In this document: positions 50,064 to 58,690 of the stretch, piece by piece
How the letters are laid out: the number at the start of each line of letters is the position of its first letter
How positions within the stretch are numbered: the first letter of the stretch is position 1
Assembly: GCA_963727015.1 (NCBI GenBank)
Contig: CAVSEV010000013.1
Coordinates: forward strand, 496,001-560,000
From: DATFVJ01 sp963727015
Lineage (GTDB): Bacteria > Actinomycetota > Actinomycetes > Streptosporangiales > Streptosporangiaceae
Direction of reading: 5' to 3'
DNA: 64,000 bases
Made by a program: the position numbers and the translations under genes
The notes under the pieces: generated by a model
Seen by the model: the letters and a program-made list of their open reading frames with translations, nothing else
The model's database searches: none
What the model was told of the DNA's origin: nothing

Positions 50064-50948
50064 TTATCCTGCAGAACCGCCTGCGGCGAGACCGTACCAG
50101 AGCGTCGTGTCGCCGTAGCGACGCGCCCGGTCAGCGAGGTATCCGCGCGGCCAGCCGAGCGGCGCACCGCCGGTCCTGCGCTCGACGGTGACAAGTGCCC
50201 CGTCCGCGAGCCAGCCGCCGTCGCGCAGCGCCAGGAGCATCGCGGCTACCTCGTCATCGCCGGCCGCGTAGGGCGGGTCCGCAAACACAAATTCATAGCC
50301 AATCCCAGTAACGCCACCGCTGGCAGCGTCATCGCCAGCACGGTCACTCCCAGTATCAACACCGTCAGCAGCACCAGCAGCACCGCCAGCACCAGTACCA
50401 CCCGCTGCACCGCCGCCAGCACCCGCAGCACCGCCAGCACCCGCAGCACCGCCAGCACCGCCAGCACCGTAAGCACCGTAAGCACCGCCGTCAGCACCGT
50501 CAGCACCGTCAGCACCGTCGAGATTGCCGCATGCGGCGGCAAGCGCAATGCCTGCGCGACGCGCAGTGCCCGACGCCGCACCTTGAGCGGGGCCGCAGGA
50601 TACGTGCTTGGCCGCGGGTCCGCGGCCAAGCACCCGCTCGACACGATCAGCGGCCAGGCACGCGCCAGGAAGATCAAGCGCAGCGATGTTTGCGCGGATC
50701 ACCCGGACAGCGCCCGGTGCAGACTCGACCATGAGCGCGTGCCCAGCGCCGCGCGAGAGCGCCTCGAGGCCCACCGCGCCCGACCCGGCGTAAAGATCGA
50801 GCACCCTAGCACCGCTAAGCGACCCGAGCACCGCCTGCACCGTCCCAAACAGCCCCTCACGCGCCCGATCGCTCGTAGGCCTGGTGGCCCTCCCCGCCGG
50901 CACGGCCAACCGCCTCCCACGCGCAACTCCAGCGATCACGCGCGTCAT
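50064..50948 (-). CDS. rsmD: 16S rRNA (guanine-966-N2) methyltransferase with a Gly/Ala insert
   Basis: 294 aa from the ATG at 50948 (MTRVIAGVARGRRL). Rossmann-type motifs: 'VLDLYAGSGAVGLEALSRGA' for SAM binding and 'FVFADPPYAAGDDEVAAML' for catalysis. Between the post-motif strand (about residue 116) and the DPPY motif is an insert of about 80 residues, mostly Gly, Ala and Asp, encoded by short GCAGGTGCT and GACGGTGCT repeats. The conserved parts are otherwise normal. Start 50948 is chosen because the frame is open much further upstream. Confidence 0.92.
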   Translation of the reverse strand: MTRVIAGVARGRRLAVPAGRATRPTSDRAREGLFGTVQAVLGSLSGARVLDLYAGSGAVGLEALSRGAGHALMVESAPGAVRVIRANIAALDLPGACLAADRVERVLGRGPAAKHVSCGPAQGAASGTARRAGIALAAACGNLDGADGADGADGGAYGAYGAGGAGGAAGAGGAAGAGGGAAGGTGAGGAAGAADGVDTGSDRAGDDAASGGVTGIGYEFVFADPPYAAGDDEVAAMLLALRDGGWLADGALVTVERRTGGAPLGWPRGYLADRARRYGDTTLWYGLAAGGSAG

Positions 50949-50996
50949 GGCGCCAGGTCCCCGGGTCCGGAGCCGCCACAGCCCGAGCGCTCGTGA

Positions 50997-51048
50997 CACA
51001 CGATGGGCCATTGGGTGCCACGGCTGACACCCAATGGCCCATTGTGTG
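50997..51048. repeat. Long inverted repeat between recG and rsmD
   Basis: Arms at 50997-51017 and 51028-51048 pair over 21 positions with one mismatch. The perfect core is ATGGGCCATTGGGTG/CACCCAATGGCCCAT around a 10-base loop. GTGCCACGGCTGAC is also present twice. It is probably an RNA hairpin in the recG-rsmD transcript, with no T-run, so terminator function is uncertain. Confidence 0.75.
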
Positions 51049-51195
51049 CCACGGCTGACGGCTGTGCCACGTGCCCGGCCTCGGATCTGGCACCCGAGTG
51101 CTGGCTGCCGCCGAGGGCAGGGCCCGGAGTTTCGGAGCCGGTGCAGGTGCATGAGGCGGACGGCACGTGTGCGCCTGGCCGGAGGGCGTTTAGCC

Positions 51196-51440
51196 GCCGG
51201 CAGGTGCACGGGCGCTGGCCGCCGCCACCGGGCAGCCGGGCCGCGCGCCCGCACAGCCCGCACGGGCACGGGCGCTGGCCGCCGCCACCGGGCAGCCCGG
51301 CCGCGCGCCCGCACAGGCGGCCCGGGCACGGGCGTTCGCTGCGGTCACCGGATTGGCCGGCTGCGAGCCGGCTGCCTGCGAGCCGGCTGGCTGCGAGCCG
51401 GCTGGCTGCGAGCCTGCTGGCTGGGAGCAGGTGCGCCGGC
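51196..51440. repeat. About 65-bp and 15-bp repeat arrays downstream of recG
   Basis: Two to three copies of a roughly 65-70-base unit beginning GGCACGGGCGCTGGCCGCCG (about 51207-51340), followed by about five copies of GCGAGCCGGCTGGCT (51366-51425). Noncoding, between recG and the rsmD start. Confidence 0.75.
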
Positions 51441-51455
51441 GATGCACGGCTACCG

Positions 51456-53726
51456 TCATGCCTTCTCCAGGTAGTCGGCGCGCTCGGGGTCAATGACCAC
51501 AGACAGCGCGGCGGCGAGCGCGGGGTGGCGGGCAAGGCCTGGATCGTCGGCGACCAGCGCGACTGCCTCGGTTCTCGCCTGGCCGATCAGATCCTCGTCC
51601 CTGAGCAGGGTGAGCAGCTTGAGGTGCGACCTGCGCCCGGACTGGGTCGCGCCGAGCACATCACCCTCGCGGCGCTGCTCCAGATCCAGCCTGGAGAGCT
51701 CGAACCCGTCAAGGGTCGCGGCCACGGCGTCGAGGCGCGCCCGCGCCTTCCCGTCCGCGGGCGCCTCGGTGACTAGCAGGCACAAGCCTGGCTCGCTGCC
51801 GCGGCCAACCCGGCCGCGCAACTGGTGCAACTGCGACACACCGAACCTGTCGGCATCCAGCACGACCATCACCGAGGCATTCCGCACATCCACGCCGACC
51901 TCAACCACGGTGGTCGCTACAAGCACATCAAGCTCACCGTCAGCGAAACCGCGCATTACCCGGTCCTTCTCGTCCGGGTGCAGGCCGCCGTGCAGCACGG
52001 CGAGGCGGAGCCCGGCCAGGGGGCCTTCCGCGAGCCTTGGCGCGACGTCAAGCACCGCGAGTGGCGGCCGGCTCGCCGGCTCATCCCCGTAACCGCCCGC
52101 AGCCAGGGAGCTATCCGCATCCGAGTCATCCGTTATGGATCCTGCTTCGCCGATGCGGGGGCAGACGATGTACGCCTGGCGGCCCTTGGCCACTTCCTCG
52201 CGCAGCCGCTGCCAGGCACGTTCGAGGTACCGTGGCTTTTCCGCGGCGGGAACCACGTGGGTCGCGATGGCCGCGCGGCCCGCGGGCAACTCGGTGAGGG
52301 TGGACACGTCCAGGTCACCGAACACGGTCATGGCGACGGTGCGGGGAATCGGCGTCGCGGTCATGACGAGGACGTGCGGGCGGGCGGACGCGCGCGACGC
52401 GGCCCGCTCGCGCAGCATGTCCCGCTGCTCCACGCCGAACCGGTGCTGCTCGTCGATCACGACGAGGCCGAGGTCCGCGAACTGCACGTGCTCCTGCAGC
52501 AGAGCGTGCGTTCCTATGACGATCCCAGCGGCACCCGATGCCGCGTCGAGGAGCGCCGCGCGCCGCGCGGCAGCCCCCAGCGACCCGGTGAGCAGCGCCA
52601 CTCGGGTGGCACGCTCCGCGCCGTCGAGCTGGCCCGCCCGGCCAAGCGGGCCGAGCAGTTCGCCGATCGAGCGGTAATGCTGCTGCGCGAGCACCTCTGT
52701 GGGAGCGAGCAGGGCGGCCTGCCCGCCCGCATCCACCACCTGCAGCATCGCGCGGACCGCGATGACCGTCTTGCCCGCGCCGACCTCACCTTGCAGCAGC
52801 CGGTGCATCGGATGGCCACGGGCCAGATCGGCGGCGATGGTGTCGCCTGCCGCGCGCTGGCCGCTGGTCAGCCTGAACGGCAGTGCGCGGTCGAACTCGG
52901 CAAGCAGGCCGCCGGCCCGGCCACGGCGGGGTGCGGCGGGAAGCGCCTCGGCCGCGAGCCGGCGCTGCGCGAGTGCTATCTGGAGCAGGAACGCCTCGTC
53001 CCACTTCAGCCGCTTGCGCGCGCGCGCCGCATCGGCGTAGTCCACCGGCCGGTGAATGCGGGCCAGGGCTTCGCGCAGTCCGCAGAGGCCATAACGGGTG
53101 CGAATGCCTGCCGGCAGCGGGTCGTCGACACGGCCGAGAGTGTCGAGCACGATCCGGACCGCGGCGGCGATCTGCCACGAAGGCATCTCCTTGGTCGCCG
53201 GGTACACCGGGATCAGCTCGGCGGCGAACTGTTCCGCCTTACCCGTGTCGGGGGCGCCCGAGTCGCTGGCGACCGGCTCGAAGTCGGGATGGGCGAGCTG
53301 GCGCTTGCCCTTGAACGCGGACACCCGCCCCGCGAACAGGCCATAGGTACCTGGCTTGAGCAGTGACTCCCAGTAGGCGTTCTTGCGGAAGAAGGTGAGG
53401 ACCAGCCGGCCGCGCCCGTCGGTGACCGTCACCTCGGTCAGCCTCCCGCGCCTGCCTGTCATCCGCCTGCCGGTCACGGTCGCGACCCGGGCGAGGACCG
53501 TCACGTCCTCGCCCTCACGTAGCGACGCCAGATCGGTGAGCTCACCTCGCTGCGCGTACCTGCGCGGATAGTGCCCCAGCAGGTCACCGACGGTGCGCAG
53601 GCGCAAGGCGGCGAGGTTCTTCGCCGTCCCGCCTGGCACCACCGCAGACAAGGGTTCATCGAGTACGGCGCTCGATGAGCTGGTGGTGCTGGCACTGCTG
53701 GTAGTGCTGGTAGTGCTGGTTTCCAT
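51456..53726 (-). CDS. recG: ATP-dependent DNA helicase RecG
   Basis: 756 aa from the ATG at 53726 (METSTTSTT). It rescues stalled forks by branch migration. A wedge OB domain ('VTVLARVATVTGRRM', 'LTEVTVTDGRGRLVLTFFRK') comes first. The helicase motifs are Walker A 'RLLQGEVGAGKTVIAVRAML', DEQH 'VVIDEQHRFGVEQR', 'VMTATPIPRTVAM' and motif VI 'HQLRGRVGRGSEPGLCLL'. The first 20 residues are a Ser/Thr repeat encoded by AGCACTACC-type DNA. It is divergent from the GH65 locus across about 230 bp. Confidence 0.95.
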   Translation of the reverse strand: METSTTSTTSSASTTSSSSAVLDEPLSAVVPGGTAKNLAALRLRTVGDLLGHYPRRYAQRGELTDLASLREGEDVTVLARVATVTGRRMTGRRGRLTEVTVTDGRGRLVLTFFRKNAYWESLLKPGTYGLFAGRVSAFKGKRQLAHPDFEPVASDSGAPDTGKAEQFAAELIPVYPATKEMPSWQIAAAVRIVLDTLGRVDDPLPAGIRTRYGLCGLREALARIHRPVDYADAARARKRLKWDEAFLLQIALAQRRLAAEALPAAPRRGRAGGLLAEFDRALPFRLTSGQRAAGDTIAADLARGHPMHRLLQGEVGAGKTVIAVRAMLQVVDAGGQAALLAPTEVLAQQHYRSIGELLGPLGRAGQLDGAERATRVALLTGSLGAAARRAALLDAASGAAGIVIGTHALLQEHVQFADLGLVVIDEQHRFGVEQRDMLRERAASRASARPHVLVMTATPIPRTVAMTVFGDLDVSTLTELPAGRAAIATHVVPAAEKPRYLERAWQRLREEVAKGRQAYIVCPRIGEAGSITDDSDADSSLAAGGYGDEPASRPPLAVLDVAPRLAEGPLAGLRLAVLHGGLHPDEKDRVMRGFADGELDVLVATTVVEVGVDVRNASVMVVLDADRFGVSQLHQLRGRVGRGSEPGLCLLVTEAPADGKARARLDAVAATLDGFELSRLDLEQRREGDVLGATQSGRRSHLKLLTLLRDEDLIGQARTEAVALVADDPGLARHPALAAALSVVIDPERADYLEKA

Positions 53727-53957
53727 CGCGCGGTCCCGTTGCCGTCCCCTCGCGGATTTTCCCGCATTCTCTCTCGCACTGCGGCAGTGTCGCCGCCTGC
53801 CCGCAAGTATCGCGCGCCTGGCAGGCCCAGTCGCGTGGCTCGCGACACCAGGCGGCCCGGCGCGTGGAATGCTGTCACATGCGGGCCAGGGCAGCCGTGA
53901 TGGCTGGCCGCGGCCTAACGGCGCAGCTACACGGGCAGCTTTCGATAGGAACTTATC

Positions 53958-54053
53958 GTGTTGGGTATCCCTGACCAGATCCACGCCTGCCTGCTCGACC
54001 TGGACGGCGTGCTCGCGAAGGCCGCGGAGATCGATGGGGTCGTCGCGGCATGA
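53958..54053 (+). pseudogene. Remnant of a HAD-family phosphoglucomutase-like gene
   Basis: A 31-codon reading frame (GTG 53958) begins LGIPDQIHACLLDLDGVLAK, the N-terminus of a HAD-IA hydrolase with the nucleophile motif DLDGVL. It then stops at 54053 after a few unrelated codons. Its TGA overlaps the GH65 start (ATGA), so the leftover still couples translation. GH65 phosphorylases are commonly paired with beta-phosphoglucomutase of exactly this type. The rest of that gene seems deleted. Confidence 0.7.
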
Positions 54054-56425
54054 TCGGGCAGCCTTCCTTCCCCGTCGAGCCGTGGTGCGTGCGCGAGACC
54101 GAGCTGAGGCTCGATCTGCTCGCCCAGGCGGAGTCGGTGTTCGCGCTGTCCAACGGGCACATCGGCTGGCGCGCCAACCTGGACGAAGGCGAGCCGCACG
54201 GCTTGCCGGGCGCCTACCTCAACGGCGTGTACGAGATACGGCCGCTGCCTTACGCTGAGCGCGGTTACGGCTTCCCCGAGTCGGGCCAGACCGTGGTCAA
54301 CGTGACCAACGGCAAGGTGATCCGGCTGCTCGTCGACGACGAGCCGCTCGACATCCGATACGGCGAGTTGCGCTCGCACGAGCGGTTGCTCGACTTCCGT
54401 AGCGGCGTGCTGAGCCGCGAAATGGAATGGGTCTCGCCGGCCGGGCGCCTGGTCCGGATCAAATCGCAACGCGTCGTTTCGCTGACCCAGCGCGCGATCT
54501 GTGCCATCAGTTACGAGGTCGAGCCCATTGACGGCCCGGCAAGGCTCGTCGTGCAATCCGAGCTCGTCGCCAACGAGCAGCTTCCCGACCTGGGCGGTGA
54601 CCCACGGGTCGCCTCGGCCCTCAGGGCCCCGCTGCGGATGGAACACCATGGCGCGCGTGACACGGGCGCGCTGCTCGTGCATGTCACCAAGAAGAGCGGG
54701 CTGCGGGTCGGCACCGGGATGAGCCACGTCGTCGAGTGCCCGGAGGACTGCGGGATCGAGGCAGAGAGCTTCCCCGACGTCGGCCGGGTGACGATCACCG
54801 CGTTCCTGCGGCCCGGGCAGCGGCTGCGGTTCGTCAAGTTCGTGGCGTACGGCTGGTCGGGGATGCGCTCGCTGCCCGCCGTCCGGGATCAGGTCGAGGC
54901 GGCGCTCAGCGCGGCGCGGCGGACCGGCTGGGACGGCCTGCTCGCCGAGCAGCGGACCTTCCTTGACGACTTCTGGGATCGCGCGGACGTGCAGCTCGAC
55001 GGCGACACCGAGATCCAGCAGGCCGTGCGATTCGGGCTCTTCCACCTGCTGCAATCGGGCGCACGCGCGGAAGCCAGGGCGATCCCCGCGAAGGGACTGA
55101 CCGGCCCAGGCTACGACGGGCACACCTTCTGGGATCAGGAGATGTTCGTGCTCCCTGCCTTCACCTACACGGTCCCGGACGCGGCGGCGGCGGCCTTGCG
55201 GTGGCGGCACAGCACGCTGGACCATGCCTACGAGCGGGCCCGGCAGCTCAACCTCAAGGGCGCGGCCTTCCCCTGGCGCACGATCAATGGCGAGGAGTGT
55301 TCCGGCTACTGGCCCGCGGGAACCGCCGCGTTTCACATCGGGGCGGACATCGCCGACGCGGTCAGCCGTTACGTGCACGCCACCGGGGACGAGGCGTTCG
55401 AGCGGACCGTCGGCCTCGAACTGCTCGTAGCGACCGCGCGGCTGTTCCGCTCACTCGGCCATCACGACGCCGCGGGCGGCTTCCGCATTGACGGGGTCAC
55501 CGGCCCGGACGAGTACAGCGCCGTGGCCGACAACAACGTGTACACGAACCTGATGGCGCAGCGGAATCTGCGGTCCGCCGCCGAAGCGGCGAGACGCCAT
55601 CCGGACGAGGCAGCCAGGCTTGGCGTCGGCGAAGAGGAGATGGCCAGCTGGCGGGACGCGGCCGAGACGATGTTCATCCCGTATGACGAGGCGCTCGGCG
55701 TGCATCCGCAGAACGAGCTTTTCACCAGCCACGAGACGTGGGACTTCGCCAACACGCCACCAGACAAGTATCCGCTGCTGCTGCACTACCCGTACTTCGA
55801 CCTGTACCGCAAGCAGGTAGTCAAGCAGGCCGACCTGGTGCTGGCCATGCAGATCTGCCCCGACGCTTTCACCGAGGAGCAGAAGGCACGTAACTTCGGC
55901 TACTACGAACGGCTGACAGTGCGGGACTCCTCGCTTTCCGCGTGCACCCAGTCAGCCGTCGCCGCGCGGGTGGGCCAGTCGCGGCTGGCCTATGACTATC
56001 TCGCCGAGGCAGCGCTGATGGACCTGGCAGACCTTGAGCACAACACTAGGGACGGCCTGCACATCGCCTCGCTCACCGGGGCATGGAACGCACTGGTGAC
56101 CGGTTTCGGCGGTATGCACCGCCACAACTCGACGATCGGATTCGCGCCGCGCCTGCCCGAGGGCATCTCGAGACTCGCGTTCGCCGTGACCGTGCAGGGC
56201 AGGCGGCTCCGGGTTCAGGTTACGGACTCTTCGGCGAGTTACCTTCTCACCGAAGGCGATCCGCTCGAGATCCTCCACTACGGCGAGCCGCTGACCGTTT
56301 CGATCTCGGAGCCGGTCGTCCTGCAGGTTCCGCCGCTGCAGGTCCGCCCCGAGCCGGCGCAGCCACCCGGGCGTGCACCCGCGCCCAGGCTGCTGAGGGA
56401 TGTGCGGATGCATGCGGAAACGTAG
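54050..56425 (+). CDS. Glycoside hydrolase family 65 (maltose/kojibiose/trehalose phosphorylase-type)
   Basis: 791 aa. GH65 enzymes cleave alpha-glucosides by phosphorolysis to beta-glucose 1-phosphate. The N-terminal beta-sandwich begins 'VRETELRLDLLAQAESVFALSNGHIGWRANLDEG'. The (alpha/alpha)6 barrel carries 'GHTFWDQEMFVLPAF' and the acid catalyst Glu488 in 'GVTGPDEYSAVADNNVYTN'. The C-terminal sheet ends 'SYLLTEGDPLEILHYGEPLTV'. The exact disaccharide cannot be told. The partner mutase is only a 31-codon remnant, so the fate of glucose 1-phosphate here is unclear. Confidence 0.92.
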   Translation: MIGQPSFPVEPWCVRETELRLDLLAQAESVFALSNGHIGWRANLDEGEPHGLPGAYLNGVYEIRPLPYAERGYGFPESGQTVVNVTNGKVIRLLVDDEPLDIRYGELRSHERLLDFRSGVLSREMEWVSPAGRLVRIKSQRVVSLTQRAICAISYEVEPIDGPARLVVQSELVANEQLPDLGGDPRVASALRAPLRMEHHGARDTGALLVHVTKKSGLRVGTGMSHVVECPEDCGIEAESFPDVGRVTITAFLRPGQRLRFVKFVAYGWSGMRSLPAVRDQVEAALSAARRTGWDGLLAEQRTFLDDFWDRADVQLDGDTEIQQAVRFGLFHLLQSGARAEARAIPAKGLTGPGYDGHTFWDQEMFVLPAFTYTVPDAAAAALRWRHSTLDHAYERARQLNLKGAAFPWRTINGEECSGYWPAGTAAFHIGADIADAVSRYVHATGDEAFERTVGLELLVATARLFRSLGHHDAAGGFRIDGVTGPDEYSAVADNNVYTNLMAQRNLRSAAEAARRHPDEAARLGVGEEEMASWRDAAETMFIPYDEALGVHPQNELFTSHETWDFANTPPDKYPLLLHYPYFDLYRKQVVKQADLVLAMQICPDAFTEEQKARNFGYYERLTVRDSSLSACTQSAVAARVGQSRLAYDYLAEAALMDLADLEHNTRDGLHIASLTGAWNALVTGFGGMHRHNSTIGFAPRLPEGISRLAFAVTVQGRRLRVQVTDSSASYLLTEGDPLEILHYGEPLTVSISEPVVLQVPPLQVRPEPAQPPGRAPAPRLLRDVRMHAET

Positions 56426-57021
56426 GCCGGGATCCGTCTGACGGCGGGCGCCGCTTACCCGACCCCGATCAGGAGCAGGTATCCCGGCTCGCCGCCTTCG
56501 TATCTCGCGATCTCGACGTCGGGCCGGGCCGACGTGAGGTGCGACGGCTGCGGCGGATGCCACATTCTCGTGGTCTGCGACCCCCAGTACGGCATCCACC
56601 GCCTCGTCAAGCAAATCAAGGCCGCACGTCACGGCTGCTGCGGCAGGAGTTCCCGCACCCAAAGTCCCGGCAGCCCACCCGCTGCCAACTTCGTCGCCAC
56701 AGTCGTGATCGTTGGCCCGTGGTTGGCCCGTAAGGGGCGCTCCAGCGCCCCCTACGGGCCAACCACGGGCGGCGCAACCCGGCATGATCGTGCAGCGCTA
56801 TGTGGAGAACCAGCGGCACGTGTGCGCGAACGCGCCCGCGCGGCGGCGACGCCGCACGCGCCGCGGCGCCGTCGAGGAACTCGAGTGCGGTCATGACCAC
56901 AGGATGGGCATGATTCGCGCGCTGGGCACCGCGTCGGATACCCTCTGACGACTGCCCCGGCCACATCGGTGGGCCTGGGCGCTGACCGTTTCCGTGCATG
57001 CACCCATTTGGAGCGATTCCC
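56426..57021. other. Gene-free spacer with a long palindrome, upstream of rpmB
   Basis: No open frame in this 0.6 kb has domain support. It contains the 54-bp palindrome at 56716-56769 and, near the end, the rpmB leader with GGAG at 57010. An rpmB promoter should lie here, but no clear boxes were recognised. Confidence 0.5.
56716..56769. repeat. 54-bp near-perfect palindrome (26-bp arms)
   Basis: CCCGTGGTTGGCCCGTAAGG plus GGCGCT (56716-56741) pairs with 56744-56769 at 25 of 26 positions, leaving a 2-base loop. This is among the strongest secondary structures in the window. It lies 290 bases after GH65 and 250 bases before rpmB. There is no T-run, so either a mobile-type palindrome or a leader hairpin. 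Confidence 0.9.
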
Positions 57022-57207
57022 GTGGCTTCCGTCTGCGACGTCTGTGGCAAGGGGCCGGGCTTCGGCAACAAGATCTCGCACTCGCACCGCCGCAGCCGCC
57101 GCCGCTGGAACCCCAACATCCAGACCGTTCACGCCGTGGTCGGCCGCACGCCGAAGCGCCTGAACGTCTGCACCTCATGCATCAAGGCAGGAAAGGTCAG
57201 CCGCTGA
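57022..57207 (+). CDS. rpmB: 50S ribosomal protein L28, zinc form
   Basis: 61 aa from GTG 57022, with GGAG 8 bases upstream: MASVCDVCGKGPGFGNKISH, 'SHRRSRRRWNPNIQTVHAVV', 'RLNVCTSCIKAGKVSR'. The two CxxC pairs make the C-plus zinc variant. A monocistronic gene on the plus strand, convergent with thiO-like gene. Confidence 0.95.
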   Translation: MASVCDVCGKGPGFGNKISHSHRRSRRRWNPNIQTVHAVVGRTPKRLNVCTSCIKAGKVSR

Positions 57208-57393
57208 CCTTTCCTGGCTCAGCTCCGGTCAGTCCGGTGCCGTCACGGTACTTGGTTACGACCCGGGCGGGCAGCGGCAGCCGCTGAAGAACCTGATCGG
57301 GATCGTGCTGCAATCCACCGGCGTGGCCGGAAGCTGGCACTCAGCTACGGCCGGAGCCCCGCAGTGATCTTCGCGGCCAAGGCCGTTTCTGGT

Positions 57394-57419
57394 AGCTCTA
57401 GGGCGTGCCCCCTAGAGCT
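57394..57419. terminator. Bidirectional terminator between rpmB and the thiO-like gene
   Basis: AGCTCTAGGG and CCCTAGAGCT form a perfect 10-bp stem with a 6-base loop, 24 bases after the stop of the minus-strand oxidase gene and 190 bases past rpmB. GC-rich, without a long T-run. Confidence 0.6.
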
Positions 57420-57442
57420 CGGTGGATGCGGGCGGCAAGCGG

Positions 57443-58576
57443 TCAGCGGGTGAACCTGGCGCTGCTCCAGGCCGGCGCCTCGGCCGGCGCCTCGTCGGCG
57501 GCGATCCACCGGGCGAGCGCCCGCGCCGTCACCGGCGCCATCAGGATGCCGGTACGGAAGTGCCCTGAGGTGAACCAGGCGTTGCCAATGCCGGGCACCC
57601 TGTCGATCACTGGGTGCCCATCGGGATGGCGGGGCCGGAAACAGCACCAGCGATGCGAGACGCCGACACCTTCCAGCGCAGGCAGGGCGGCGTAAAGACC
57701 GCTCAGGATCTCGTCGATCACGCGGGGCCGCAGCGACGGGCTCTGGTCCCCGATGTCGAAGGTCCCCCCGGCAAGCAGCCGCCCGTCCTCCAGTTGCGTC
57801 GCGACCGGCGCCACCGTCCCTGGCAGCCGCGCCGCAACCGGCTCTGTCACCAGCAGATGCCCCTTGACCAGGTCGGACGGCACATCGAGCGGGAGGCCGT
57901 CGAGCACTGGCGGCCGGCCGGTGGCGAACACGACCACTCCAGGGTGGATGTCACCGGCCGACGTGCCCAGGGTGACCACACGGCCACCGCGGATCGTCGC
58001 GGAAAGGGCGGCGACGCCTGTCGCGACGTCTGGCAGAGTCGCGGTCAGCCGGGCGATGGCACGGAGCGGATTGACGCGGGCCTGATGGCGGATCAGGGCA
58101 CCAGCCATTGGCAGCGCAAGGCCAGGAACCCGGTCCTGAACGTCAGCTGGCATCAGCCACTCGATGGCCGGCGGCTGATGGGGTGCAAAACTCTCCGGAT
58201 CGGGCACGAGGCCGATCCAGTCAAGGTGGATCAGGCCGACGCCACCCGGGTGGCTCAGTTCGAGGTCCTTCCAGTGCTCGAGGCTGGCGCGCGCCAGGTC
58301 CGCGAAAGGCCCTGGGTCGCTCCACTCGCGGATCTCGGGAGTCAGCAGGCCTGCCGCGCCACCGGTCGCGCCGGAGCCCAGCTGCCCGGCCTCGATCAGC
58401 AGGACCGAACCGAGCCCTGACTCGTGGCACGCCAAGGCGGCCGCAGCACCGACGATGCCACCGCCGACGATCAGCACGTCCGGCCTGGTCTCGGGGATGA
58501 AGCCGGCACCGCGGCCGAGCGCGGCCCGCTCACCCGGAGCGAGCTGATCACGCCATATCGCGCGGCTTATCGTCAT
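57443..58576 (-). CDS. FAD-dependent D-amino-acid/glycine oxidase family protein (ThiO-like)
   Basis: About 377 aa from ATG 58576 (MTISRAIWRDQL). The FAD Rossmann motif 'DVLIVGGGIVGAAAALACHESGLGSVLLIEAGQLGSGATGGAAGLL' is clear. The DAO domain follows, with 'HPVIDRVPGIGNAWFTSGHFRTGILMAPVTARALARWI', typical of glycine oxidase/sarcosine oxidase type enzymes. ThiO makes the glycine imine used in thiazole synthesis. thiL is 2.3 kb away, but no thiS, thiG or TPP riboswitch is seen, so the thiamine role is only possible. Confidence 0.8.
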   Translation of the reverse strand: MTISRAIWRDQLAPGERAALGRGAGFIPETRPDVLIVGGGIVGAAAALACHESGLGSVLLIEAGQLGSGATGGAAGLLTPEIREWSDPGPFADLARASLEHWKDLELSHPGGVGLIHLDWIGLVPDPESFAPHQPPAIEWLMPADVQDRVPGLALPMAGALIRHQARVNPLRAIARLTATLPDVATGVAALSATIRGGRVVTLGTSAGDIHPGVVVFATGRPPVLDGLPLDVPSDLVKGHLLVTEPVAARLPGTVAPVATQLEDGRLLAGGTFDIGDQSPSLRPRVIDEILSGLYAALPALEGVGVSHRWCCFRPRHPDGHPVIDRVPGIGNAWFTSGHFRTGILMAPVTARALARWIAADEAPAEAPAWSSARFTR

Positions 58577-58690
58577 AACCCCCATTCTCAACGCTGCCAG
58601 ACGGCACCCGCTGCTGCCTTCCCGCGGCGCCATGGTAAGCGCGGAGCCGGGGGCGCAACCGGCGCACACTGGCCCGCAGAGGCGGCAGAA

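Noticed and set aside
53927..55378. 483-aa minus-strand open frame antisense to GH65
   Set aside because: Lies wholly opposite a clear GH65 enzyme and shows no family motif.
57443..58690. TPP riboswitch upstream of the thiO-like gene
   Set aside because: No thi-box-like sequence was recognised in the short gap before the start.
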